From Chitinophaga chungangae (GTDB taxonomy: Bacteria > Bacteroidota > Bacteroidia > Chitinophagales > Chitinophagaceae), in contig NZ_JAGHKP010000004.1 of assembly GCF_017742215.1 (NCBI RefSeq), positions 310,001-374,000 of the forward strand: 64,000 nucleotides of DNA, written 5' to 3'. The notes beneath the pieces are model-generated. The model did no database searches, was not told the origin of the DNA, and saw only the letters and a list, made by a program, of their open reading frames with translations. The translations under genes and the position numbers were made by a program. Of the stretch, positions 36,701 through 43,938 are shown piece by piece; position 1 is the stretch's first letter, and each line of letters begins with the position of its first letter.

Positions 36701-36851
36701 GAAGATCTCCACTTGCAGGTTTTACGTATCGGGCCTTAACCTTTACACCTTCAGCAGCTTCCGTTTCTGGGACCCCGAGCTAGGCAGTGGCAATGGCGGC
36801 GCTTACCCGATACAGCGGATCATCAACGGCGGTGTGAACATCAATTTCTAA
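33732..36851 (+). CDS. SusC-family TonB-dependent transporter
   Basis: A 1039-residue transporter. The open frame runs back into the upstream gene, but the ATG at 33732, 26 bases after the beta-helix stop, gives the signal (MRKAGTGLLWAKTIMFILLS). Regulatory domain at about 40-120 (ISGTVTDKSDDTPVPGVSVK). Plug with VVAFGVQKKESVVGAISTV, LVLVDGVERPLNNVEPEDIE and VLKDASATSVYGIRGANG (220-237). The barrel has DVNGDGVVNTYDR and ends INF. It is part of the operon controlled by the divergent HTCS, with SusD 16 bases downstream. Confidence 0.96.
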   Translation: MRKAGTGLLWAKTIMFILLSLATEFATAAPAPIQQARDTLISGTVTDKSDDTPVPGVSVKVPNSNTGVTTNEKGRYELRVPRSTSALIFSSIGYKTQEVAVLNGQTHINISLERDVASINEVQVVAFGVQKKESVVGAISTVKVKDLKTAAPRSLANALAGKVAGIIAVQRSGEPGRDDAQFWIRGISTFGAGSQPLVLVDGVERPLNNVEPEDIESFSVLKDASATSVYGIRGANGVILVTTRRGSVAKAAINFKYEKGVQSATSRPKYVDAPTYLELLNEANVATNPNYVTPYTPEVIEKYRSGEDPVLYPNVDWMKLMMKDFSNSQRATLNVSGGTEKAKYYVAGSYYEESGAWATDALKKYDSQTKLKRFNFRSNTDLDLRKDLQLSLGLGGFLTLSNYPGDGNTDAVWYHMGLATPAKYQPTIPDPVYPGKKIYLNSGGGGNINPLQYLEDRGFTNAWNNTLQTDLSLKYDASAITKGLKGGIKFAYDAYSHNQIQRTRGGDQWVIVPPGRDADGNLVLQKTYSGTTNLGYTKSAGGNRRIYFQGDINYDRQFGDHRVGALLLYNQQDYQNADAGNAIDAIPFRFMGLVSRLTYNYRSRYYAELNAGYNGSENFAEGHRFGLFPSVALGWMASEEQFFKDIVDQRLISYLKFRASYGIKGNDQIGGRRFAYLTTVGTGYGAYVMGYDVNTNWGSVGEDQWGSNLTWEKEKEKNIGLEVRFLNGFYLQLDYFTRHRTGIFQQRNSLPSIIGLKNNPWGNIGEFKNAGMEATLEYSRRIGEVNISLRGNYTFARNNLLNNDAPDELFTYQNAKGKRLNQPFGLIAEGLFTSEDDIKSSPEQTFGRVRAGDIKYKDVNGDGVVNTYDRVAIGNPATPEIVYGFGTSVNWRGFDISVFFQGAGNMDFMLGGDGFFPYRRGEEQGNVTWYATDRWTQENKNQDALFPRLSAGDNPNNYQASTWWQRKADYLRLKTAEMGYTLPKALLQRLKISTCRFYVSGLNLYTFSSFRFWDPELGSGNGGAYPIQRIINGGVNINF

Positions 36852-36867
36852 CTAAAAAAAGCAAGTC

Positions 36868-38673
36868 ATGCGAATCAGAAATATATGCATTGCTGTAGGG
36901 ATGTTCTCTTTAACTTCTTGCAGCAAATACCTCGACAAACAGCCTGACGATATGCTCACGATGAACGATGTATGGGCATCGCGGCCGCAGTCGCAGGCAT
37001 ACCTCAGCAGTATCTATTCATTCATTCCCGATGAAGCGAAAATGCAGAATAATTACAACCTGATGGGCATTTGCGACGAAGGCGATTTTATCTGGGACGC
37101 TGCCTGGGCAGGCCAGATGAACATCGGCAACTGGAACGTGAGCAGCGGGTATTACGACAAATGGAAGCCCTTTTACCAGGGCATCCGTTCCGCTTCCGTT
37201 TTTATCAACAACATCGATAAAAACGACGATCCCACATTGAGCGCGGACATACGGGACAGCTGGAAACAGGAGGCGCGGGCGCTGCGCGCGATCTATTATT
37301 TTTATCTCATCCGTCAATACGGGCCGGTAGTGATCCTGCCGGAACAATCCATCGACGTGAACGCCACCAACGAAGAACTGCAGATCCCGCGCAATTCTTT
37401 CGATGAATGTATCAGCTATGTGGTAAACGAGCTGGACGCGGTACTGCAAAGCGGCAAACTTCCGGAAACATTCGTGAACGACAAAGACAAAGGCCGCATC
37501 GATCAGCGGACGGTGATGGGCTTTAAGTCGAGAGCGTTGCTGTTGGCCGCCAGCCCGCTCTGGAACGGCAATTCCGAATACTCCGGTTTTAGAAATGCGG
37601 ATGGGAAGGCGCTGGTAAACACTACATACGACGCCAACAAATGGAAACTCGCGGCGGATGCCGCCAAAGCACTCATCGACCGGATGCCGCTGGGGCTTTA
37701 CAAAAAGGTGCCTGCAGGTTCCAACGCCTTCGACCCGTTCGTGTCTGTGCGCGACGTGCTGCTCGACCGCTGGAACCAGGAAGTGATCTATTGCCGCCCG
37801 CAAATGGCGTCCAGCAACGCTGCTGACGGATGGGAAAGGCATTGCGCGCCCCGGTTCGTGAACGGCTGGAACGGCGTGGGCATTTCCCAGCAGATGATTG
37901 ACGCATATTTTATGGCCAATGGCAAAAAGATCAATGAAGCGGGATCTGGGTACAGCGAAAATGGTTTTTCCACCACCGCCGGCAAATACACGAAAGCCGG
38001 CACTTTCAACATGTATGCAGACCGGGAGCCGCGTTTTTACGCATCCGTTATTTACAACGGCGCCGATTGGATCTACAAGGAAGACGGCAAGCCCGTGCAA
38101 ACCGTGCAGCTTTATTTTACAGGCAATTGTGGCAAACAGGGCTCGCACGATCATTCCGCCACCGGTTACCTCGTTTGTAAAAACATCAGCCCCAATTCCA
38201 ACCTCATAGAATGGACGGGCACGCTGCGCTCGCTCGTGATGATGCGCCTCGCGGAAATTTACCTCAACTACGCCGAAGCGCTGAACGAATATGGCAGCGA
38301 CCAGGCAAGCCGTGACGAAGCCGCGCATTACATCGATCTGATCAGGGAACGCGCCGGTCTTCCCGCTCTCGATGCCGATAAAAAAGTCAGCAGGGAAACG
38401 CTGCGCACGGCAATCCGGGACGAGCGCCGCGTGGAACTGGCATTTGAGAACTTCCGGGCCTGGGATACCCGCCGCTGGAAGATCGCGGAGCAAACAGACG
38501 GCGCACCGCTGATGGGCATGAATACAGACGCAGGCAAAAGCCTGACGGACCTGGCTTTTTATCAGCGCACCATCAAAGAAAGACGGGTGTTCAAAAAAAG
38601 TTATTACCTGTGGCCCATCCCGCAAAGCGAGATCGTGCGCAACAGGGCCTGTATGCAGAACCCAGGCTGGTGA
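36868..38673 (+). CDS. SusD-family glycan-binding lipoprotein
   Basis: A 601-residue SusD partner of the SusC 16 bases upstream. Lipoprotein signal to Cys18 (SLTSC). Helical repeats include ALRAIYYFYLIRQYGPV. The signature RDERRVELAFENFRAWDTRRW appears near the C terminus (about residue 518), with the usual CMQNPGW tail. The glycan is presumably that cut by the GH2 and beta-helix proteins of the same operon. Confidence 0.95.
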   Translation: MRIRNICIAVGMFSLTSCSKYLDKQPDDMLTMNDVWASRPQSQAYLSSIYSFIPDEAKMQNNYNLMGICDEGDFIWDAAWAGQMNIGNWNVSSGYYDKWKPFYQGIRSASVFINNIDKNDDPTLSADIRDSWKQEARALRAIYYFYLIRQYGPVVILPEQSIDVNATNEELQIPRNSFDECISYVVNELDAVLQSGKLPETFVNDKDKGRIDQRTVMGFKSRALLLAASPLWNGNSEYSGFRNADGKALVNTTYDANKWKLAADAAKALIDRMPLGLYKKVPAGSNAFDPFVSVRDVLLDRWNQEVIYCRPQMASSNAADGWERHCAPRFVNGWNGVGISQQMIDAYFMANGKKINEAGSGYSENGFSTTAGKYTKAGTFNMYADREPRFYASVIYNGADWIYKEDGKPVQTVQLYFTGNCGKQGSHDHSATGYLVCKNISPNSNLIEWTGTLRSLVMMRLAEIYLNYAEALNEYGSDQASRDEAAHYIDLIRERAGLPALDADKKVSRETLRTAIRDERRVELAFENFRAWDTRRWKIAEQTDGAPLMGMNTDAGKSLTDLAFYQRTIKERRVFKKSYYLWPIPQSEIVRNRACMQNPGW

Positions 38674-38702
38674 TTTTACCGGAATCCTAAAAAAATAAGA
38701 TC

Positions 38703-39752
38703 ATGAAAAACGTATTCCTTTTAATACTAGCTACCGGTTTGCAGGCGCTGGTTTCCTGCAGCGTAGACACGCTCAAAGACATCAGGGCGCTGGAACCGAA
38801 GGTAAGCCTTGTGCAAACCGGCGCGGGCACAGTAAGCCTCAAGCCGGAAGACATGGTGGTAGACAAAACGAACCTGCTCGTAAGAAGAACGCTTGGTGTC
38901 AGCTATGCGGGATTTGATCCAAACGAAACGTTCACTGTCACCGTACAACTTGAATTTAACGACCTGCCCGAAGGTTACGAGCCTTTTGCCGCGGGAGAAT
39001 GTTTTATCAGCGGGGCGGCAGACGGGAAACCGTTGAATGGTGAAATTGCTGTTCCCGCCGGCGCCGGCAATGCGCCGTTTTATGTCAATATTACCAAAGC
39101 GGCGATAGATGCACATTCCGGCAAAAAACTCGCCGCGAAGCTGAAACTTACCGGTGTAAGTAAATACCGGCAGAACGATATGGCGGATTCGGTTTTCCTG
39201 CTGATGGATGTCAACGATTTCGGATCGGTTAAAACGGACATTACCGCCGTATATTTCAAAAATTCCAATTTCGCACCGGTAGCGGGCGCCACTGCGCGGT
39301 TCGTGAACCTGGCGGACTGGACGGCCAATGTCGCTGTAACAAGCTCCCGGCCTACCGGCGCGGGTTTCGACGCCAATGTCGGCAAATTCGGCATCGAACG
39401 CTGGAGCCTGGGAGACAAATCCATCATCAACGGGAAGATCTTTCAGTCGTTCAGCCTGCCCAAAGGCAATTACCAGATAGACGTAGCCATGGCGACCGTA
39501 ATCCCGGACCGCGACACTTACCTGGTGGTGGCCGCGGGCGCCGACCTGCCCGACGATACGCAGATTGGCAGCGCGATCGCCAGCAAACTGATCACGGCAG
39601 AGTTCAATAAAGCTGTATTGTCCATGACTTTCGCCAATCCGGCAGACCAGCAGGTATCCGCAGGTTTCCTGCTCAATTTCGATCAGGGAGTGCAGAAGGT
39701 GTTGCAGGCTTCGAATATCCGGATGTATAAAATCGAAACTTTGTTTGATTGA
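38703..39752 (+). CDS. DUF1735-type surface lipoprotein
   Basis: A 349-residue lipoprotein (Cys19 in ALVSC) closing the HTCS-linked operon. The N-terminal beta domain, with VNITKAAIDAHSGKKLAAKL, resembles the BT_3987-like DUF1735 fold. The C-terminal part (about 180-349, VNLADWTANVAVTSSRPTG and FGIERWSLGDKS) resembles a DUF5013/galactose-binding-like sandwich. It occupies the same place after SusC/SusD as the gene at 7353, but similarity between the two is only distant by eye. A surface glycan-binding role is inferred from position. A strong terminator follows after 32 bases. Confidence 0.75.
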   Translation: MKNVFLLILATGLQALVSCSVDTLKDIRALEPKVSLVQTGAGTVSLKPEDMVVDKTNLLVRRTLGVSYAGFDPNETFTVTVQLEFNDLPEGYEPFAAGECFISGAADGKPLNGEIAVPAGAGNAPFYVNITKAAIDAHSGKKLAAKLKLTGVSKYRQNDMADSVFLLMDVNDFGSVKTDITAVYFKNSNFAPVAGATARFVNLADWTANVAVTSSRPTGAGFDANVGKFGIERWSLGDKSIINGKIFQSFSLPKGNYQIDVAMATVIPDRDTYLVVAAGADLPDDTQIGSAIASKLITAEFNKAVLSMTFANPADQQVSAGFLLNFDQGVQKVLQASNIRMYKIETLFD

Positions 39753-39784
39753 TAATGTTCAAGGAACCCTGTTCCTGAAAACAC

Positions 39785-39814
39785 AAAGCGCCGGCAAAAG
39801 CCGGCGCTTTTTTT
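39785..39814 (+). terminator. Strong Rho-independent terminator ending the HTCS-linked PUL
   Basis: AAAGCGCCGGC, loop AAAA, GCCGGCGCTTT is a perfect 11-bp stem that runs into a T tract. It cleanly separates the PUL from the GH92 gene at 39896. Confidence 0.95.
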
Positions 39815-39863
39815 GATATAAGGCGAAAAATACTCCCTTTCCAATAGCGGTACCTTCCCCCTG

Positions 39864-39888
39864 AAGTGTCTATTCCCAAACGACACTT
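39864..39888 (+). promoter_or_regulatory. Inverted repeat immediately upstream of the GH92 start
   Basis: AAGTGTC (39864-39870) and GACACTT (39882-39888) form a perfect 7-bp inverted repeat with an 11-base spacer, ending 7 bases before the ATG. As DNA it could be an operator; as RNA it would fold over the ribosome-binding region. No clear promoter boxes were found in 39815-39863. Confidence 0.4.
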
Positions 39889-39895
39889 TTCAAAC

Positions 39896-42169
39896 ATGCA
39901 ATTACCACGTTTATTTTTAGCGGCCATGTTATGCGGCATTCCCTTCGTGGCGGCGGCGCAATCCAAAGATCTCGTAGCTTATGCCAATACCCTGCAGGGC
40001 ACTAATTCGGAATTCGCGCTCAGCCATGGTAACACGCATCCCTCCACCGCATTGCCTTTCGGTATGCACGCCTGGTCTGCCCAAACCGGCAAAAACGGAG
40101 ACGGCTGGAAATATCAATACAAAGCCAGCACTATCCGCGGTTTCCAGCAGGTGCATCAATGCAGCCCCTGGGTGGGCGATTACGCGGTTTTCAGCCTGAT
40201 GCCGGTTACCGGCGAGCTGAAAGTGAACGAGGACCAGCGGGCGGCGGAATTTAGTCATGCAGACGAAATAGCGCGGCCGGATTATTACAAAGTGACCTTC
40301 AAAAACAAGATCACCACCGAAATAACGCCTACCGAAAGAGGGGCGCACCTGCGTTTTTCTTTTCCCGCCAAAAGCCCCGCATGGCTTGTGCTCGACGGGT
40401 ACAACGCGCTGAGCGGCGTGAAAATTTTCCCGGCTGAAAGGAAGATCACCGGGTTCGTGACCAACGGGCGTTTTATACCGAAGGGTTTCAGGAATTATTT
40501 TGTAATGATGTTCGACCAGCCGTTTGAAGTAAGCGGTACCTGGGAAAATGTCAATAACGAAATGTCGGAAGGCAAGCTGGAAGCCGAAGGCAAAGGCGCG
40601 GGCGCGTTTATCCGGTTCCGCGGCGGGGCGAAAGTGCAGGTGAAAGTGGCCTCGTCTTACATCAGCGCGGAACAGGCTGAAGTTACGCTGCAACGCGAGC
40701 TGGGCGGGTTTTCAAAGTTTGAGCAGACCAAAATGGCCGCGAACAAAACCTGGAACACGCTTTTTAACCGCGTACTGGTAGAAGGCGGTTCCGAAAAAGA
40801 CAAAGCGACCTTTTATTCCTGCCTGTTCAGGGCCAATCTTTTTTCCCACCAGTTTTTTGAATACAACAGCAAAGGCGAGCCGTATTATTATAGTCCGTAC
40901 GACGGCAAGGTACACGACGGTTATATGTATACGGACAATGGTTTCTGGGATACTTTCCGCGCGCAGTTCCCGCTCAATACCATCGTGCATCCCACAATGC
41001 AGGGCCGTTACATGCAGGCGCTGCTCGACGCGCAGCGGCAGTGCGGCTGGTTCCCGGCCTGGTCGTTTCCCGGCGAAACCGGGGGCATGCTCGGCAATCA
41101 TGCTATTTCCCTTTTAACGGACGCATGGGTGAAAGGCATCCGCACGTTCGACCCCAAACAGGCGCTGGACGCATATTTCCACGAAGCCATGAACAAAGGC
41201 CCCTGGGGCGGCGCCAACGGCCGCGCGGGCTGGAAAGAATATTACCAGCTCGGTTACGTGAGTTTCCCCGAATCGCACGGCAGCACTTCGCAAACGCTCG
41301 AATATGCGTACGACGATTTCTGCGGTTACCAGCTGGCGAAAATGACCGGCAATGATTTTTACCAGTACGTTTTCGGCCGCAGTATGTACAACTATAAAAA
41401 CCAGTACGACAGCGTTACCGGTTTTATGCGCGGCCGCAAACTGAGCGGCGAATGGCTGGAGAATTTCGATCCTTACGAGTGGGGCGGGCCTTACACGGAA
41501 GGCAATGCATGGCATTGGCAATGGTCCGTGTTCCACGACACGCAGGGGTTGATCAACCTGATGGGCGGCGACGCACGGTTCATCGAAAAGCTCGATTCCG
41601 TGTTCAGCGCGCCCAATAAAGTGAACGTCGGGTATTACAAACAGATGATCCACGAAATGACAGAAATGGTGAATGCGGAAATGGGCCAGTACGCGCACGG
41701 CAATCAGCCCGTTCAGCACATGATCTACCTCTACAACTACGCCGGCCAGCCCTGGAAAACACAGGCGCACGCGAGAAATGTGATGGCGAAATTGTACGAT
41801 GCAACGGAAAACGGTTACCCGGGAGATGAAGACCAGGGGCAGATGTCGTCGTGGTACGTGATGAGCGCTTTGGGTTTTTACAGCGTTTGCCCGGGCACAG
41901 ACCAGTACGTGATCGGCAGCCCGGTATTCCCGAAAGCGACGCTGACGATGGAAAACGGCAAAAAATTCGTGGTGGAAGCGCGCAACAACAGCGCGGAAAA
42001 CGTATACATCCAGTCGGCCACGCTCAATGGCCGCCCCTGGCCGCATAACTGGCTGCGCCACGCCGATATCGTGAATGGCGGCACGCTGCTGCTGGAAATG
42101 GGCAATAAACCCGCTACCGGCAGGGGGATCGCGGAGGAAAACAAACCTTTTTCGCTCAGCAGGCCATGA
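39896..42169 (+). CDS. GH92-family glycosidase with Gln at the general-acid position
   Basis: A 757-residue GH92 enzyme (calcium-dependent, inverting exo-alpha-mannosidase family). A GTG at 39866 is in frame; the ATG at 39896 gives the signal (MQLPRLFLAAMLCGIPFVAA, cut before QS). The N-terminal beta domain holds GNTHPSTALPFGMHAWS. The (alpha/alpha)6 domain holds DNGFWDTFRAQFPL and GDEDQGQMSSWYVMSALGFY (Asp644, Asp646 as candidate base). The acid motif, usually H.NEP.HH, reads HGNQPVQH with Gln604. In GH92 a Gln here is known from enzymes acting on mannose-phosphate links rather than mannosyl-mannose. It is a single gene between a terminator and the sigma-factor gene. Substrate may not be a plain mannoside. 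Confidence 0.9.
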   Translation: MQLPRLFLAAMLCGIPFVAAAQSKDLVAYANTLQGTNSEFALSHGNTHPSTALPFGMHAWSAQTGKNGDGWKYQYKASTIRGFQQVHQCSPWVGDYAVFSLMPVTGELKVNEDQRAAEFSHADEIARPDYYKVTFKNKITTEITPTERGAHLRFSFPAKSPAWLVLDGYNALSGVKIFPAERKITGFVTNGRFIPKGFRNYFVMMFDQPFEVSGTWENVNNEMSEGKLEAEGKGAGAFIRFRGGAKVQVKVASSYISAEQAEVTLQRELGGFSKFEQTKMAANKTWNTLFNRVLVEGGSEKDKATFYSCLFRANLFSHQFFEYNSKGEPYYYSPYDGKVHDGYMYTDNGFWDTFRAQFPLNTIVHPTMQGRYMQALLDAQRQCGWFPAWSFPGETGGMLGNHAISLLTDAWVKGIRTFDPKQALDAYFHEAMNKGPWGGANGRAGWKEYYQLGYVSFPESHGSTSQTLEYAYDDFCGYQLAKMTGNDFYQYVFGRSMYNYKNQYDSVTGFMRGRKLSGEWLENFDPYEWGGPYTEGNAWHWQWSVFHDTQGLINLMGGDARFIEKLDSVFSAPNKVNVGYYKQMIHEMTEMVNAEMGQYAHGNQPVQHMIYLYNYAGQPWKTQAHARNVMAKLYDATENGYPGDEDQGQMSSWYVMSALGFYSVCPGTDQYVIGSPVFPKATLTMENGKKFVVEARNNSAENVYIQSATLNGRPWPHNWLRHADIVNGGTLLLEMGNKPATGRGIAEENKPFSLSRP

Positions 42170-42254
42170 CCCTGGCGGAAGGCGATTATTTCGGGCTGAC
42201 ACTAAGAAATTAATACTGAAACGTTTAAATTAGCTGTCAGTTCGAAGTTCCGCC

Positions 42255-42860
42255 ATGCGAAAAGACTTTTCCACGTATACCGATGAAGAGGTGTTCCTGC
42301 TGGTAAAGCAGGGGCAGAAAGAGGCGTTTGAGGAGATCTACAAACGCTTCTGGCAGGAATTGCTGGACGCCGCATACCGGCGCGTGAAAGTGCAGGAAAC
42401 GGCGATGGAACTGGTGCAAAGCCTGCTGGTGAACCTTTACCTGAAAAGGGAAACCATTCATCTCAACAATTCGCTTCGCAGCTACCTGCATATTTCTTTA
42501 AAAAATAAAGTGCTGAACACGGTGCGTTCCGACCTGGTGCGCAACAATTACCAGCAGCATGTGCTGAAAAACGGCGAGCCTTATCAGCCGGATGCCGTGA
42601 ACAGCCTGCAGCTGAAGGAATTGCAGCAGCAGATAGACGAATCCTGCGCCAGCATGCCGGAAAAATGCAGGGAAGTATTTTACCTGAGCAGGCGGGAGCA
42701 TTTGTCGTACCAGCATATCGCCGAACAGCTGGGCATTTCCGTGAGCACCGTCGAAAAACATATGGTGAAGGCGCTGAAGATCCTGCGTGCGCGCCTGAAG
42801 GAATACAACTTCACCGTATTATGGTTCCTCGCCACGCTCGCGTTTTCAAACTTATTTTAA
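42255..42860 (+). CDS. ECF-type RNA polymerase sigma factor
   Basis: A 201-residue sigma-70 family factor of the Bacteroidota FecI-like group. Region 2 spans about 20-95 (EAFEEIYKRFWQELLDAAYR), and region 4 about 130-185 with the helix-turn-helix LSYQHIAEQLGISVSTVEKH. The last ~18 residues (YNFTVLWFLATLAFSNLF) are strongly hydrophobic and might touch the membrane. It should be held inactive by the FecR-like anti-sigma encoded 56 bases downstream and direct transcription of the SusC/D-mannosidase genes that follow. The upstream gap (42170-42254) has no clear promoter; a weak CTGACA/TGTCAG inverted repeat lies at 42196-42240. Confidence 0.93.
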   Translation: MRKDFSTYTDEEVFLLVKQGQKEAFEEIYKRFWQELLDAAYRRVKVQETAMELVQSLLVNLYLKRETIHLNNSLRSYLHISLKNKVLNTVRSDLVRNNYQQHVLKNGEPYQPDAVNSLQLKELQQQIDESCASMPEKCREVFYLSRREHLSYQHIAEQLGISVSTVEKHMVKALKILRARLKEYNFTVLWFLATLAFSNLF

Positions 42861-42916
42861 AACGCAGTGGCGGTACGGCGCTTTTCAGGTGTCTAATTGT
42901 TAGAGAGACTATTACG

Positions 42917-43894
42917 ATGAACAAAACGCGGTTACAAGAACTTTTGAATAAATACCTGGAAGGCGCCGCCTCGGCGGCCGAGATCCGGGAGGTAGACGAT
43001 TGGTACCGGTCTTTCGACGATCACGCGGGCCTTACGCAGCAGCTGAGCGCCGAACAGCTGGCAGGGCTGGAACAATTGCTTTTCCTGCGCATCAGCCGGG
43101 AAATAGAAAAAGCGGAACCGCCGGCCAGGGTGATCGGAACGTCTTTCCGTTACTGGTGGGCAGCCGCCAGCGTGGCGGTATTGCTGGCCGCGGGCGGCGT
43201 TTATTTCGCCCGCACCCGCGCGGTACCGCCGGATGTGGCGATGGTTACGCTCACCGAACAAACTAGCCGCAGCAGCATCAAAAAGATCGCGCTGCCAGAC
43301 GGTACTACGGTATGGCTGAACTTCGGCAGTAAAATAAAGTACGCCGCGAAAGAAGGCCGCGAAGTATGGCTGGAAGGCGAAGGATATTTCGAAGTGGCGC
43401 CGCGCCAGGGCAAAACGTTCCTGGTGCATGCCGGAACGCTCGACGTGAACGTGCTCGGCACCAGTTTTAATATCGATGCCTACACGCCCGGCGAAACGGT
43501 AACGGTGACCGTGGCCAGCGGCAAAGTGGCCGTAGGAAGCGGGGAATCCGCCCGCGCCACGCTCGCCGCCAACCAGCAGGCCGTTTACCTGGCAGCCGCC
43601 GGCAAAATAGAAACAAACAATATCAGCGCCGCCGATTTCAGCGCCTGGAGGCAGGGGCAGCTCGTATTCAAAAAAGCGATGTTCAGCACCATCGCGCAAA
43701 AGCTGGAACGCCGCTACAACGTGCGCATCCGCTTTTCCGGCGAGCATATCGCCCATGCGCTGCTCACCGCCCGGTTCGACGGGAACGTGCCGCTGAAAGA
43801 CGTACTGGAGATGTTGTGCGATATTTACGGATTTAATTACAGGCAGGAACCGGGGAAAAACGAATACCTGGTATACGACGGACAACCAAAATGA
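42917..43894 (+). CDS. FecR-type anti-sigma factor
   Basis: A 325-residue inner-membrane regulator. The open frame extends upstream through the sigma gene, but the ATG at 42917 is the natural start. The N-terminal cytoplasmic helices (about 1-75) bind the sigma factor, and one membrane helix follows (about 79-97, RYWWAAASVAVLLAAGGVYF). The FecR domain is at about 105-215 (LPDGTTVWLNFGSKIKYAAK, VLGTSFNIDAY). A C-terminal STN-like DUF4974 domain is at about 255-320 (AQKLERRYNVRIRFSG). It would relay substrate occupancy from the STN-bearing SusC 44 bases downstream. All parts look intact. Confidence 0.95.
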   Translation: MNKTRLQELLNKYLEGAASAAEIREVDDWYRSFDDHAGLTQQLSAEQLAGLEQLLFLRISREIEKAEPPARVIGTSFRYWWAAASVAVLLAAGGVYFARTRAVPPDVAMVTLTEQTSRSSIKKIALPDGTTVWLNFGSKIKYAAKEGREVWLEGEGYFEVAPRQGKTFLVHAGTLDVNVLGTSFNIDAYTPGETVTVTVASGKVAVGSGESARATLAANQQAVYLAAAGKIETNNISAADFSAWRQGQLVFKKAMFSTIAQKLERRYNVRIRFSGEHIAHALLTARFDGNVPLKDVLEMLCDIYGFNYRQEPGKNEYLVYDGQPK

Positions 43895-43938
43895 TAAAAA
43901 CCGGATCGATTATCCGTGTAGAGTGATAATTTCAAGTT

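Noticed and set aside
42167..42214. Short frame (ATGACCCTGGCGG...) directly after the GH92 stop, possible frameshifted tail
   Set aside because: The GH92 protein already ends with a normal KPFSLS-type tail at full length, so a lost extension is not needed; 15 codons are too few to support a gene.
43902..43916. CGGAT/ATCCG hairpin between FecR and SusC as a terminator or operator
   Set aside because: Only 5 bp with no T run; such short stems are expected by chance.
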